64,000 nucleotides of DNA from Bosea sp. NBC_00550. Its GTDB lineage: Bacteria; Pseudomonadota; Alphaproteobacteria; Rhizobiales; Beijerinckiaceae. Below the pieces are notes generated by a model. The model was not told the origin of the DNA. It worked only from the letters and a program-made list of their open reading frames with translations, and made no database searches. The first letter of the stretch is position 1, and each line of letters begins with the position of its first letter. The stretch covers positions 4,244,501-4,308,500 of the forward strand of contig NZ_CP102772.1 of assembly GCF_026020075.1 (NCBI RefSeq), read 5' to 3'. A program made the translations under genes and the position numbers. Positions 37,825-49,885 of the stretch are shown here, in pieces.

Positions 37825-39978
37825 ATGCGCACGAAAAGCTGGTTGCTGGTCGGGACCGTCCTGCCTGCCCTCGTCCTTTCGCAGGCCGGACAAGCCTTCG
37901 CTCAAGCCGGGCTGCAACTCGTCCAGGCCCCGGCTCCCGGCGACGAAGAGCCCGGGCGCGGGCCGCGCCAGCGGCCGCAGGAGCCGCGTCCACCGGGAGC
38001 GCAGCCGGGCCAGCGCGGGCCGGAGCGCCCAGCGGTTCCCGGCGCGCCTCAAGCGCCGCGCCCGCCGCAGCCGCCGGCCATCCCCGCGCCGCCGCCACCC
38101 GCCGCTCCCCAGCCGCGCGCCGAGCCGCCGGCCGCCCGTCCGCAGCCGCAACGCCCGGCCATGCCGAGCGAGGCTCCGGCGCAGCCGCGTCCCGCCCCGA
38201 ACATGGCGCCCGCACCCGGCCAGCCTCCGGCAGCGCGCCCGACGCCACCGCGACCGCCGGCCGAACCTACCGTGCCGACGCCGCCGCGCGCCGCGCCTTC
38301 CCAGCCGCCTGCACCGCCGGCCTCCGCTCCTGGCGCACAGCCCGGCCAGCGCCCGCAAGCGGCTCCGCCTCCTGCTCCCGCCCAGCCGGGCTCCCCGCCA
38401 TCGGCCGTTCCGCGCGGTGGCCCGGCCGTGCCTCCCTCGGCAGCTCCATCTCAGCCTCGTCCTCCGGCGGCTGCGCCGCAGCCCGGCACCGCACCCTCCG
38501 CTCCCGCCGGGCAGCCGCGCCCGACGCCGGGAACGCCGCCGGCTGCCGCTCCCGCGCCGGCTCAGCCGGGTGCCGGAGCTGCGCCTTCGGCCGTTCCGCG
38601 TGGCGGCCCGGCCGTGCCACCCTCGGCTGCGCCGCCCCAAGCCCGTCCGCCGGCCGCAGCACCGCAGCCCGTGGCGCCTCCGGCCGCAGCGCCCGGCGGT
38701 CCCGCCGCCCCTGCGCAACCGGGCGCAACCGCTCCGACTCCGCCCGCGGGTGCGGCTCCGGTTCAGCCGCCGCGCCCCGCTCCGGGAGCGCCTCCGGCGG
38801 CGGCTCCGGGTGCTCCGGCCCAGCCCGGCGCCACAGCCCCGATTCCGCCCGCTGGTGCCGCGCCGGGACGTCCCGCGCCCGGAGCGCCGCCATCCGCTGC
38901 ACAACCGGGTGTTGCTCCCGCCCCTGTTCAGCCCGGCATTGCTCCAGGTCAGCCGCCCGCCGGTGGGGCTTTCCCGACTCAGCCGCCCCAGCGCGAAGGT
39001 CGTCGCGGCGGCATCTCGCCCGGCGTCGCAGGTGCGATCGGCCTCGGCGCCGGCGTCATCGGCGGCATCATGGCGACGCAGGGCGCGCAGCGCTTCGAGG
39101 ATATCCGCAGCCGCCGCGAGGAGCGCCGCGAGGGTGACGTCACCATCATCCGCGAGCCCGGCCGCACCATCATCCGCGACGATGACGGCCGCGCCATCAT
39201 CCGCCGCGACGAGGATCAGCGTTTCCGCGATCTCGGTTGGCAGGGCCGCTCCGAGCGCCGCGGCGACGAGAACCGCATGGTCTTCGAGCGCCCCGACGGC
39301 ACGCGCATCGTCACCGTCACGGACGAGGAGGGCCGTCTGATCCGCCGCACCCGCATCGACCGCGACAATCGCGAGGTGATCATCATCGACAACACGCTGC
39401 GCGACCGTCCCGGCCGTTTCGCCGACGATGTCGTCGTGCTGCCGGCGCCGCCGCTGCCGATCCCGCGCGAGCGCTATATCGTCGATGCCGATCAGGCCGA
39501 CGAGGCGCTGATCTACGAGACGATCACGGCGCCGCCGATCGCCGCGATCCCGCGTCGCTACACGCTGGACGAGGTCCGCTACTCGCCGGATCTGCGCGCC
39601 CGCATGCGCAGCGTCGACATCGACACGATCACCTTCGACACCGGTTCCTGGCAGATCGCGCCCGAACAGGCGCAGCGCCTGTCCGTGATCGCGGACTCCG
39701 TCCGGCGCGCCCTGCAGCGCGCGCCCAACGAGGTCTTCCTCGTCGAGGGACATACCGACGCCGTCGGCGCCGATGTCGATAATCTCTCGCTCTCGGATCG
39801 CCGCGCGCAGTCCGTCGCCGAGATCCTGACGCGCGATTTCCAGATCCCGCCGGAGAACCTGACGACGCAGGGCTATGGCGAGCAGTATCTGAAGATCAAC
39901 ACGCAGGACGCGGCACGCGAGAACCGGCGCGTGACGCTGCGGCGCATCACGCCGCTGCTCAGCGGCCAGAACCAGTGA
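37825..39978 (+). CDS. OmpA-domain outer-membrane protein with long proline/alanine-rich region
   Basis: A 717-residue envelope protein. A signal peptide covers about residues 1-30 (VLPALVLSQAGQAFAQ). Residues about 45-390 are a Pro/Ala/Gln low-complexity region with a duplicated block (AVPRGGPAVPPSAAP occurs near residues 193 and 256). A Gly-rich turn (GVAGAIGLGAGVIGGIMA) and a charged region with repeated TIIRxPGR/AIIRRD strands follow. The C-terminal OmpA peptidoglycan-binding domain spans about 597-710 (FLVEGHTDAVGADVDNLSLS, DRRAQSVAEIL, QGYGEQYL). The N-terminal part may span or coat the periplasm. ATG 37810 is an alternative start. Confidence 0.87.
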   Translation: MRTKSWLLVGTVLPALVLSQAGQAFAQAGLQLVQAPAPGDEEPGRGPRQRPQEPRPPGAQPGQRGPERPAVPGAPQAPRPPQPPAIPAPPPPAAPQPRAEPPAARPQPQRPAMPSEAPAQPRPAPNMAPAPGQPPAARPTPPRPPAEPTVPTPPRAAPSQPPAPPASAPGAQPGQRPQAAPPPAPAQPGSPPSAVPRGGPAVPPSAAPSQPRPPAAAPQPGTAPSAPAGQPRPTPGTPPAAAPAPAQPGAGAAPSAVPRGGPAVPPSAAPPQARPPAAAPQPVAPPAAAPGGPAAPAQPGATAPTPPAGAAPVQPPRPAPGAPPAAAPGAPAQPGATAPIPPAGAAPGRPAPGAPPSAAQPGVAPAPVQPGIAPGQPPAGGAFPTQPPQREGRRGGISPGVAGAIGLGAGVIGGIMATQGAQRFEDIRSRREERREGDVTIIREPGRTIIRDDDGRAIIRRDEDQRFRDLGWQGRSERRGDENRMVFERPDGTRIVTVTDEEGRLIRRTRIDRDNREVIIIDNTLRDRPGRFADDVVVLPAPPLPIPRERYIVDADQADEALIYETITAPPIAAIPRRYTLDEVRYSPDLRARMRSVDIDTITFDTGSWQIAPEQAQRLSVIADSVRRALQRAPNEVFLVEGHTDAVGADVDNLSLSDRRAQSVAEILTRDFQIPPENLTTQGYGEQYLKINTQDAARENRRVTLRRITPLLSGQNQ

Positions 39979-39984
39979 CGATGG

Positions 39985-40016
39985 GAACGGGGCTGCTCGA
40001 CGAGCGGCCCCGTTCT
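39985..40016 (+). terminator. probable terminator of the OmpA-domain gene
   Basis: Stem GAACGGGGC (39985-39993) / GCCCCGTTC (40007-40015), with additional pairing inside (GCTCG/CGAGC), followed by only two Ts. It lies 7 bases after the stop codon. Confidence 0.6.
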
Positions 40017-40091
40017 TACCTGGACGCAGGGAACTGCCGCCTTCTGCGGCGGTTTCATCTCCCGGAGGACAAGCCGAAGGGAGGTTCAGTC

Positions 40092-40369
40092 ATGAAAAAG
40101 CTTGATCTGGTGATGCCGGCCTGATGATGGCGGGCTCGTTTGCGGCGCTTCCGGCACTGGCTCAGAGTGCTCCTGCCGCCGTGAAGCAGCGGGCGCCGGG
40201 TGTGCCGCTGGCTCCTCGCGCAGGCGAGGCCGTTCGCGTGCCAGCCAGTGAGAGGCCCGTGCCGCGCACGGAAATCCGCGCCCCGCGCGACGACCGCGCA
40301 CAGGCGGCGCCGCAGCCAAATCGCGACCCGCCGATGCCGCGCCCGGTGCCGTCGATCAGCGCGCCCTGA
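40092..40369 (+). pseudogene. small secreted Pro/Arg-rich protein with apparent signal-peptide frameshift
   Basis: A good ribosome site (GAAGGGAGG, 40076-40084) precedes ATG 40092, but this frame stops after ten codons (MKKLDLVMPA, stop 40122-40124). A second frame starts at ATG 40124 inside that stop (TGATG) and runs to 40369: MMAGSFAALPALAQS, followed by about 66 Pro/Arg/Ala-rich residues. Joined, the two give a normal signal peptide, MKKLDLVMPA-x-MMAGSFAALPALAQS, which needs one extra base near 40121. Either a base is missing in a real gene, or the ORFs are coupled. No function is recognised. Confidence 0.6.
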
Positions 40370-40416
40370 GCGGGGCCGTTCAGGATTCGGCAAGGTCGGC
40401 GAACTAGCGTCGCCGC

Positions 40417-40605
40417 ATGAGCGACGCCGTTTCCCTTGCCCGCAGCATCGTCACGATGCAGACCGCCTCGACGCAGCAGGCACTGTCCGTCGAGATGATC
40501 AAACAGAACGCGCAGGCCGATCAGGGCCTCGTCGCCATGCTCCAGCAGAGCGTCGAACAGATACAGGCGACGCTTCCGGCCGGGCAGGGCGCCTGGTCGA
40601 CCTGA
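40417..40605 (+). CDS. YjfB-like small protein, putative
   Basis: A 62-residue helical protein (MSDAVSLARSIVTMQTAST, QQALSVEMIKQNAQADQGLV, AMLQQSVEQIQATLPAGQ). The pattern of a short Gln/Met-rich helix pair resembles the YjfB family, sometimes called putative motility protein. No flagellar genes are nearby. It stands between the split small secreted gene and the TPP riboswitch. The start has no strong ribosome site. Confidence 0.55.
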   Translation: MSDAVSLARSIVTMQTASTQQALSVEMIKQNAQADQGLVAMLQQSVEQIQATLPAGQGAWST

Positions 40606-40685
40606 CGGCCTGATCCACTTCCATCCTCCAATCGTTCGTCACGCAGCCCGTTGCCAAGCGGCGGCGCTACGCCTAACCTCGGTGC

Positions 40686-43482
<2,797 letters not shown>

Positions 43483-43499
<17 letters not shown>

Positions 43500-44364
43500 G
43501 CGAGAGCGGCGCCGGCCTCGGCGTTGCCGGGCGCGGCTTCGGCTTGGCGGCCGGCTTGGGCTCGGTGTTGAGGCCGAGGCGGGCACGCAGCCCGGCGGCG
43601 CGCGCCTCGGTGATCCGCGCTGCGCAGAACCCCACCTGACCCTCGCGCTGGAAATCGCGGCAGATCATCTCGCGCTCGGCCGAGAAGCCCGCCTGCTCGC
43701 GGGCGATCGTGCGCTGCTCGACCGCGTCGGACTTCGCGGTCAACGTCTTGTAGCCTTCGCGGACGGCTCGCTCGGCCGCACCGCGGGCCCGTTCGATCTC
43801 CTTGGCCTGGGCGGCGGCTGTGCGCGCGTCCGGCCCCCACAGGCCACGCGGGTCGATGCGGCATTGCGCGGCCTCGACGACGCAGGGCTCCGTCGGCTCC
43901 ACGACGAGGAAGGCGCCGTCGAGCACATCGAAGACGATCGGGCAGATCGGAGCTTCCAACCGATAGCGCGGCACCCCGGCCGGACGGCCCAATGCCGTGA
44001 CCGGAACCGGATTTTCGCCGAAGGAAACGGCGCAGGGCTCGACCAGATTGGCGGGCTGGAAGCCGTCGAGATTGAGCTTCATCCCGAATCCGCCTGCCGT
44101 TTTGGTGAAGATCGCCTCGCCGTGATGGCCGTTGCGATGCAGGACCTTGCCGAGGATCGCATCCTCGCCGGCGATCTTGATCGCCGGCATGCTCTGCGGG
44201 CGCGGCTGGGCGGGCGCCCCCGATTGCGGCGGGGCCGCCTGTTGCGCGCCCGGTGCATTGAACGGCTGCGCGCCCGGCAATTGCAGGGGCTGCGCCTGCG
44301 CACAGGCGGTCATCGCGGCTAAAGCAGCCGCCAAAGCGAGGATGAGGCGCGTCGATCGGCTCAT
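43483..44364 (-). CDS. secreted hypothetical protein with Pro-rich linkers
   Basis: A 293-residue exported protein with a signal peptide (ALAAALAAMTACAQAQ, cleavage near residue 25). A Pro/Gln/Ala-rich linker leads to a compact Cys-containing domain (HGEAIFTKTAGGFGMKLNLDG, EPCAVSFGENPVPV, ICPIVFDVLDGAFLVVEP, AAQCRIDPRGLW), then a helical region with EREMICRDFQREGQVGFCAAR and a basic Pro-rich tail. The even number of cysteines suggests periplasmic disulfides. ATG 44364 was chosen because the signal peptide starts there. I do not recognise the family. It is convergent with thiM and divergent from dnaK. Confidence 0.7.
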
Positions 44365-44507
44365 GGCTGTCCATGCGCTAACGGAACGGCCTTCCTGCAT
44401 GAAGGGCGGCATCGGGATGCGCAAGGGCGGCGAGGCCACAGTCGCGCCTGAAAGCACGAATCCGGCCGCAAAGCCCGAAATCCCCGTTTCTTATTCGGCT
44501 CGCCTGT

Positions 44508-44537
44508 CTTGCAAGGGTGGGAACACCCTCACTATAT
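44508..44537 (+). promoter_or_regulatory. heat-shock (sigma-32 type) promoter of dnaK
   Basis: CTTGCAA (44508-44514) and CTATATA (44532-44538), with spacing suited to alphaproteobacterial RpoH promoters, about 150 bases before the dnaK start. No CIRCE element was seen. The rest of the 44365-44684 gap holds no other gene. Confidence 0.65.
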
Positions 44538-44684
44538 ACGCCGCCAAGGGGCGGTTTAACCACCGTCAAACGTGGAATGCCGGTTCGTTCGCCGCTGAAG
44601 CGGGGGCGGTCCGGTCCATGGGCCGGCAGGTGACGGGAATGCGTCGCCGGCCGGCGATCTGCTCAATCGAAAGGGATCCCATCC

Positions 44685-46598
44685 ATGGGTAAAGTCATTG
44701 GTATCGACCTCGGCACGACCAACAGCTGCGTTGCAGTGATGGAAGGCACCACGCCGAAGGTCATCGAGAATTCGGAAGGCGCGCGCACCACGCCCTCCAT
44801 CGTCGCCATCACGGATGACGGCGAACGCCTTGTCGGCCAGCCGGCCAAGCGCCAGGCCGTCACCAATCCGGAGCGCACCTTCTTCGCGATCAAGCGCCTC
44901 ATCGGCCGGACCTTCGAGGATCCGATGACGCAGAAGGATCTCTCGCTCGTTCCCTACAAGATCAAGAAGGCTTCCTCGGGCGATGCCTGGGTCGAGGCTG
45001 ACGGCAAGGACTATTCGCCGTCGCAGATTTCGGCCTTCACCCTGACCAAGATGAAGGAGACGGCGGAGGCCTATCTCGGCCAGCCCGTCACTCAGGCCGT
45101 CATCACGGTTCCCGCCTATTTCAACGACGCCCAGCGCCAGGCGACGAAGGATGCCGGCCGCATCGCCGGCCTCGAGGTGCTCAGAATCATCAACGAGCCG
45201 ACGGCGGCCGCGCTCGCCTACGGCCTCGACAAGAAGCAGGCCGGCACCATCGCGGTCTATGACCTCGGCGGCGGCACCTTCGACGTCTCGATCCTCGAGA
45301 TCGGCGACGGCGTCTTCGAGGTGAAGTCGACCAATGGCGACACCTTCCTCGGCGGCGAGGATTTCGACATGCGCCTCGTCGAGTATCTCGCGGACGAGTT
45401 CAAGCGCGAGCAGGGCATCGACCTGAAGAAGGACAAACTCGCGCTCCAGCGCCTGAAGGAAGCCGCCGAGAAGGCCAAGATCGAGCTCTCGACCACGGCC
45501 CAGACCGAGATCAACCTGCCCTACATCACGGCCGATGCCTCGGGTCCGAAGCACCTCGCCATCAAGCTCTCGCGCGCCAAGTTCGAGAGCCTGGTCGACG
45601 ACCTGATCCAGCGCACCATCGAGCCCTGCAAGAAGGCGCTCAAGGATGCCGGCCTGTCGGCGGGCCAGATCGACGAGGTCGTCCTCGTCGGCGGCATGAC
45701 CCGCATGCCGAAGGTCCAGGAGGTCGTGAAGCAGTTCTTCGGCAAGGAGCCGCACAAGGGCGTCAATCCTGACGAGGTCGTCGCCATCGGCGCCGCGGTT
45801 CAGGCCGGCGTGCTGCAGGGCGACGTCAAGGACGTGCTGCTGCTCGACGTGACCCCGCTCTCGCTCGGCATCGAGACGCTGGGCGGCGTGTTCACCCGCC
45901 TGATCGACCGCAACACCACGATCCCGACCAAGAAGAGCCAGGTCTTCTCCACCGCCGAGGACAACCAAAACGCGGTGACGATCCGGGTCTTCCAGGGCGA
46001 GCGCGAGATGGCGGCCGACAACAAGCTGCTCGGCCAGTTCGACCTGATGGGCATTCCGCCGTCCCCGCGCGGCATGCCGCAGATCGAGGTGACCTTCGAC
46101 ATCGACGCCAACGGCATCGTCTCGGTGACGGCGAAGGACAAGGCCACCAATAAGGAGCAGCAGATCAAGATCCAGGCTTCGGGCGGTCTCAGCGAGGCCG
46201 ACATCCAGAAGATGGTGAAGGATGCGGAGGCCAACGCCTCCGAGGACAAGAAGCGCCGCGAGCTGGTCGAGGCGAAGAACCAGGGCGAGAGCCTTGTGCA
46301 TTCGACCGAGAAGTCGCTGAAGGATTATGGCGACAAGGTTTCGGAAGCCGACAAGGCGGCGATCGAGACCGCGGCCGAGGCGCTCAAGACTGCCCTGACC
46401 GGCGAGGATCCCGAGGCCATCCAGGCGCGCACCAACGAGCTGATGCAGGCTTCGATGAAGCTCGGCGAGGCGATGTATGCCGCCAGCCAGGCCGAAGGCG
46501 CCGCTGCCGAAGGCGAGACGACCGAGGAAGCCAAGAAGGACGACGTCATCGACGCCGACTTCAAGGACGTCTCGGACGACAAGAAGAAGAGCGCGTAA
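44685..46598 (+). CDS. dnaK: molecular chaperone DnaK (Hsp70)
   Basis: A 637-residue ATP-dependent chaperone. The ATPase domain starts [20 protein letters not shown] and contains [51 protein letters not shown] and [14 protein letters not shown]. The substrate domain has [20 protein letters not shown], and the C-terminus is an acidic/charged tail ([15 protein letters not shown]). Its partner dnaJ lies 152 bases downstream, with a palindromic repeat between them. Expected to be heat-inducible from the RpoH-type promoter. Confidence 0.99.
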   Translation: MGKVIGIDLGTTNSCVAVMEGTTPKVIENSEGARTTPSIVAITDDGERLVGQPAKRQAVTNPERTFFAIKRLIGRTFEDPMTQKDLSLVPYKIKKASSGDAWVEADGKDYSPSQISAFTLTKMKETAEAYLGQPVTQAVITVPAYFNDAQRQATKDAGRIAGLEVLRIINEPTAAALAYGLDKKQAGTIAVYDLGGGTFDVSILEIGDGVFEVKSTNGDTFLGGEDFDMRLVEYLADEFKREQGIDLKKDKLALQRLKEAAEKAKIELSTTAQTEINLPYITADASGPKHLAIKLSRAKFESLVDDLIQRTIEPCKKALKDAGLSAGQIDEVVLVGGMTRMPKVQEVVKQFFGKEPHKGVNPDEVVAIGAAVQAGVLQGDVKDVLLLDVTPLSLGIETLGGVFTRLIDRNTTIPTKKSQVFSTAEDNQNAVTIRVFQGEREMAADNKLLGQFDLMGIPPSPRGMPQIEVTFDIDANGIVSVTAKDKATNKEQQIKIQASGGLSEADIQKMVKDAEANASEDKKRRELVEAKNQGESLVHSTEKSLKDYGDKVSEADKAAIETAAEALKTALTGEDPEAIQARTNELMQASMKLGEAMYAASQAEGAAAEGETTEEAKKDDVIDADFKDVSDDKKKSA

Positions 46599-46621
46599 CC
46601 GGCGCTCGCCTTCTCCTGGGA

Positions 46622-46721
46622 CGTCATGGCCGGGCTTGACCCGGCCATCTCGTTACGAGAAGGCATCGCGAAGAAAAACGCTTTCCTGCCGGAGATGGCC
46701 GGGTCAAGCCCGGCCATGACG
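46622..46721. repeat. dispersed palindromic repeat, copy F (GGCCGGG family)
   Basis: A near-perfect palindrome: CGTCATGGCCGGGCTTGACC at the left, GGTCAAGCCCGGCCATGACG at the right, arms 46622-46650 and 46693-46721 with an about 40-base loop. It sits between dnaK and dnaJ, where it may attenuate dnaJ or stabilise the dnaK message. Confidence 0.85.
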
Positions 46722-46750
46722 CATGAGGCGGCGAAGGGGCTGTTCGATCG

Positions 46751-47881
46751 ATGTCGAAACGCGATTACTACGAGATCCTTGGCGTCAGCCGGACCGTGAC
46801 GGAAATCGAGCTGAAGGGCTCCTTCCGCAAGCTCGCGATGCAGCATCACCCCGACAAGAATCCCGGCGACAAGGAAGCCGAGATCAAGTTCAAGGAAATC
46901 AACGAGGCCTATCAGGTCCTCTCCGACGGCCAGAAACGCGCCGCCTATGACCGCTTCGGCCATCAGGCCTTCGAGAATGGCGGCGGCGCCGGCGGCAATG
47001 CCGATTTCTCCGACTTCATGTCGGACATCTTCGATTCCTTCTTCGGCGATGCCCGTCGCGGCGGGCCGCGCAGCGCCAATGGCCGCGAGCGTGGCGCCGA
47101 TCTGCGCTACAATCTCGAGATCGGGCTGGAGGACGCCTTCACCGGCAAGAACGCCTCGATCCGCGTGCCGACCTCGGTCTCGTGCGAGGCCTGTTCGGGC
47201 ACGGGCGCCAAGCCGGGCTCGAAGTCGCGGCAATGCCCGACCTGCGGTGGCCATGGCCGGGTGCGCGCCAATCAGGGCTTCTTCTCGGTCGAGCGGACCT
47301 GCCCGACCTGCTCGGGCCGCGGCGAGATCATCGACGACCCCTGCAAGAACTGCCAGGGCGCGGGCCGCGTCACGCGCGAGCGCACGCTTGCGGTCAACAT
47401 CCCCGCGGGCGTCGAGGACGGCACGCGCATCCGTCTTGCCGGCGAGGGCGAGGCCGGCCTGCGCGGCGGGCCGGCGGGCGACCTCTACATCTTCCTCTCG
47501 ATCAAGCCGCACGCGATCTTCCAGCGCGACGGCGCCGACCTGTTCTGCCGCGTGCCGATCGGGCTGGTTTCGGCCGCGCTCGGCGGCGAGATCGAGGTGC
47601 CCACGCTTTCGGGCGAACAGGCGCGGGTGAAGATCCCCGAGGGCACCCAGACGGGCAAGCAGTTCCGCTTGAAGGCCAAAGGCATGAGCGTGCTGCGCTC
47701 GCGCGAGGTCGGCGACCTCTACATCCAGGTCGTGGTCGAGACGCCGCAGAAGCTCACAGTGCGCCAGCGGGAATTGCTCGAGGAGTTCGAGCGCGAGAGC
47801 TCGCACAACAACCACCCGGAGACGGCCGGCTTCTTCGGCCGGGTGAAGGACTTTCTCGGCGGTCTCGGCGGCACGGCCTGA
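46751..47881 (+). CDS. dnaJ: co-chaperone DnaJ (Hsp40)
   Basis: A 376-residue co-chaperone that stimulates DnaK ATPase. J domain at residues 1-70 with HPD in QHHPDKNPG; Gly/Phe-rich linker ([13 protein letters not shown]); four zinc-binding CXXCXGXG repeats, [24 protein letters not shown] and CKNCQGAG; then the C-terminal substrate domains. Length is normal. It is followed by a strong terminator. Confidence 0.99.
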   Translation: MSKRDYYEILGVSRTVTEIELKGSFRKLAMQHHPDKNPGDKEAEIKFKEINEAYQVLSDGQKRAAYDRFGHQAFENGGGAGGNADFSDFMSDIFDSFFGDARRGGPRSANGRERGADLRYNLEIGLEDAFTGKNASIRVPTSVSCEACSGTGAKPGSKSRQCPTCGGHGRVRANQGFFSVERTCPTCSGRGEIIDDPCKNCQGAGRVTRERTLAVNIPAGVEDGTRIRLAGEGEAGLRGGPAGDLYIFLSIKPHAIFQRDGADLFCRVPIGLVSAALGGEIEVPTLSGEQARVKIPEGTQTGKQFRLKAKGMSVLRSREVGDLYIQVVVETPQKLTVRQRELLEEFERESSHNNHPETAGFFGRVKDFLGGLGGTA

Positions 47882-47901
47882 CCGGCACCCGGGCATAGAT
47901 A

Positions 47902-47936
47902 CAAAAAGGGCCGCCTTTCGGCGGCCCTTTGCGTTT
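47902..47936 (+). terminator. intrinsic terminator after dnaJ
   Basis: Stem AAGGGCCGCC / GGCGGCCCTT with loop TTTC (47906-47929), flanked by a run of A on the left and TTT then TTTT on the right. It may also end the convergent CsbD-family gene transcript. Confidence 0.88.
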
Positions 47937-47949
47937 TGAGGCCGGTGCC

Positions 47950-48141
47950 TCAGACCTTGTCGACGGCCTTCTTGACGGCGTCCTTGCCCTTGCCGATCGC
48001 CTGCTGGGCTTCGCCCTTCAGCTCCTGCGCGGCGCCCTCGGCTTCCAGGTCCGGCTTGTTGAACGCCTTGCCGGCGGCCTGCTTGACGTTGCCGGTGGCC
48101 TCGTTGGCCATACCCTTGATCTTGTCGGTCGTGCTGCCCAT
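47950..48141 (-). CDS. CsbD-family stress protein
   Basis: A 63-residue charged helical protein (MGSTTDKIKGMANEATGNVK, AAQELKGEAQQAIGKGKD, AVKKAVDKV). The repeated KGxAxxAxGxxKQAxGK pattern is that of CsbD, a general-stress protein of unknown mechanism. GAGGAG lies 8 bases before ATG 48141; the upstream extension of the frame lacks family features. Confidence 0.9.
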   Translation of the reverse strand: MGSTTDKIKGMANEATGNVKQAAGKAFNKPDLEAEGAAQELKGEAQQAIGKGKDAVKKAVDKV

Positions 48142-48221
48142 TGCGAAGCTCCTCTTGGTTCCGGTGCGACATCCGTCGCGTCGGGTAAGGAACGGAGCCT
48201 GGGCTGAAAGGTTCCGGGCGA

Positions 48222-49043
48222 TCATGCCGTTCCGCTGCCGCTTGCGGCGAGGGCATGCAGCGCCTCGGCCGTGGCGGTATCGGCCGGGAAGAAGGTTTCG
48301 AGCGCGAGCTCCGAAAGCGTGATGTCGACCGGTGTCCCGAACACCGTGGTCGTCGATATCAGCGAGAGCACGGTGTCGCCGAGCCGCAGCTGCATGGGCA
48401 CGACGATGCCGGCTTCGGCTTCGGGCTCATGGCGCGCCTTCGTCGCCTGGCTCGGATGCGGGTACTCCGAAAGCTCGCTCAGCAGGGCGCCCAGCGTGCC
48501 GTCTGCCGTCGATCGGACCTGCTGGCGCAGCCGGGCCAACAAATGTGCGCGCCATTCGCCGAGATTGAGGATGAAGGGCGCGAGTCCGTCCGGGTGCAGC
48601 GACAAGCGCAGCACATTGACCGGCGGCCGCAGCAGCTCCGCATCGGCGACGAGGCTGAGCAGGCGGGTAACCGCGCCGTTCGCCGCGAGCAGCGTCCAGT
48701 GCCGGTCGATCGCGATTGCCGGATAGGGCTCATGGCCCTTGAGGATGAGGTCGATCGCGCCCTTCGCCGCTTTCAGCGACGGGTCTTCCAGCGGGCGCGC
48801 CAGATAGACCGGCGCATAGCCGGCGGCCAGCAGCAGCGCGTTGCGTTCGCGCAGCGGGACAGCGAGGTGCTCTGCGAGCAGCAGCACCATCTCGCGGCTC
48901 GGGCGCGAGCGGCCGCTCTCGATGAAGCTCAGATGCTTCTGCGAGATCTCGGCCTCGAGCGCGAGGTCGAGTTGGCTGAAGCGGCGCAGCTGCCGCCAGT
49001 CGCGGAGCAGGGCGCCGATGGAGGGGGCGTGATGCATGGTCAT
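48222..49043 (-). CDS. XRE-family regulator with MmyB-like ligand-binding domain
   Basis: A 273-residue regulator. The N-terminal helix-turn-helix is clear (LRDWRQLRRFSQLDLALEAE, ISQKHLSFIESGRSRPS), and the rest is an MmyB-type PAS-like domain (PAIAIDRHWTLLAANGAVTRLL, LSLHPDGLAPFILNLGEW, LSLISTTTVFGTPVDITLSEL, ALETFFPADTATA). Such proteins usually regulate a neighbouring redox or membrane gene and may bind a fatty-acid-like ligand. It is divergent from the membrane protein gene at 49176, its probable target. ATG 49043 or 49037 may be the start. Confidence 0.9.
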   Translation of the reverse strand: MTMHHAPSIGALLRDWRQLRRFSQLDLALEAEISQKHLSFIESGRSRPSREMVLLLAEHLAVPLRERNALLLAAGYAPVYLARPLEDPSLKAAKGAIDLILKGHEPYPAIAIDRHWTLLAANGAVTRLLSLVADAELLRPPVNVLRLSLHPDGLAPFILNLGEWRAHLLARLRQQVRSTADGTLGALLSELSEYPHPSQATKARHEPEAEAGIVVPMQLRLGDTVLSLISTTTVFGTPVDITLSELALETFFPADTATAEALHALAASGSGTA

Positions 49044-49175
49044 GGCAGGCAAGCTAGCGATCCCGGCGGACCGTTCCAATTACCTCCCGCTTAATCGACG
49101 CGTCCCCGCGAACCCGTCAGCATTCTCCGCATCGACAACGGGCTTTCCGCCCAACAAGCCGCAAGGAGAAATGCC

Positions 49176-49610
49176 ATGTCGCTCATCCAGTCCTCGCCGT
49201 TCCTGCGCAACGCTCTCGCGCTCGATGCCGCTGCCTGCGCCGGCATGGCTCTGCTGCTCGCCACCGCCGCCGGCCCGCTTGCCGCGCCGCTCGGCCTGCC
49301 GGAAGGCTTCCTGCGCGGGTCCGGCCTCATGCTGCTGCCCTGCGCGGCGCTGCTCGGCTTCCTCGCCAGTCGCAAGCTCCTGCCGCGCCTCGTGGTTTAT
49401 GCGGTCATCGGCGGCAACCTCGTCTGGATAGCCGACAGCATCGCGATCCTGCTGTTGGGCTGGTTCGCGCCGACGGGGCTCGGCATCGCCTTCGTGCTGG
49501 CGCAGGCAGCCGCCGTTGCCATCGTCACCGAGCTCGAAGTGATCGGCTTTAAGCGCTCGCCGGCGCAGGCCGCGATAGCGCTGGGCGCGGATGGCGCGGG
49601 CCTGCGCTAG
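49176..49610 (+). CDS. integral membrane protein, hypothetical
   Basis: A 144-residue protein with four predicted membrane helices (AAACAGMALLLATAAGPLAA, GSGLMLLPCAALLGFLAS, LVVYAVIGGNLVWIADSIAIL, GLGIAFVLAQAAAVAIVTEL). AAGGAG lies 8 bases before the start. It is divergent from the XRE/MmyB regulator, 132 bases away, and likely regulated by it. No function is recognised. Confidence 0.75.
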   Translation: MSLIQSSPFLRNALALDAAACAGMALLLATAAGPLAAPLGLPEGFLRGSGLMLLPCAALLGFLASRKLLPRLVVYAVIGGNLVWIADSIAILLLGWFAPTGLGIAFVLAQAAAVAIVTELEVIGFKRSPAQAAIALGADGAGLR

Positions 49611-49811
49611 GCCTGTCACGCGGCCGCCGCATGGTTCCCGGCCGGCGGATTCCGATCTTGTCAGCGGGGCCGTTCCACGCGCCAGAGCGTGGCATCATGG
49701 GCAACAAGGGGGGCGACCTCTTCGTGGTCACCGAACGACGGCGTCGACGATTCCTCCGGCGAGACCCGGTGCTCCGCCTTCGGCCCGCCTCGGCGCTGAG
49801 CGTCGGAAAAC

Positions 49812-49841
49812 AAAAAGCCCCGGATGCACGCATCCGGGGCA
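49812..49841 (-). terminator. intrinsic terminator of the metNIQ operon
   Basis: Stem GCCCCGGATG / CATCCGGGGC with loop CACG (49817-49840), preceded on the plus strand by AAAAA, which is a T run on the minus strand. It lies 45 bases past the metQ stop. Confidence 0.85.
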
Positions 49842-49885
49842 GTTGCCTGGCTATATGACTGGAGAGCCAGGTGGGGAGGAGACGG

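Noticed and set aside
37771-39753. A 660-codon Arg/Gly/Ser-rich frame on the minus strand
   Set aside because: It is the complement of the proline-rich OmpA-domain gene; Pro codons read backwards give Gly/Arg-rich sequence.
44365-44684. CIRCE element before dnaK
   Set aside because: No TTAGCACTC-type inverted repeat is present; a sigma-32 type promoter is seen instead.
49631-49858. A 75-codon plus-strand frame after the membrane protein gene
   Set aside because: Runs through the metQ terminator, Arg-rich, without a ribosome site.
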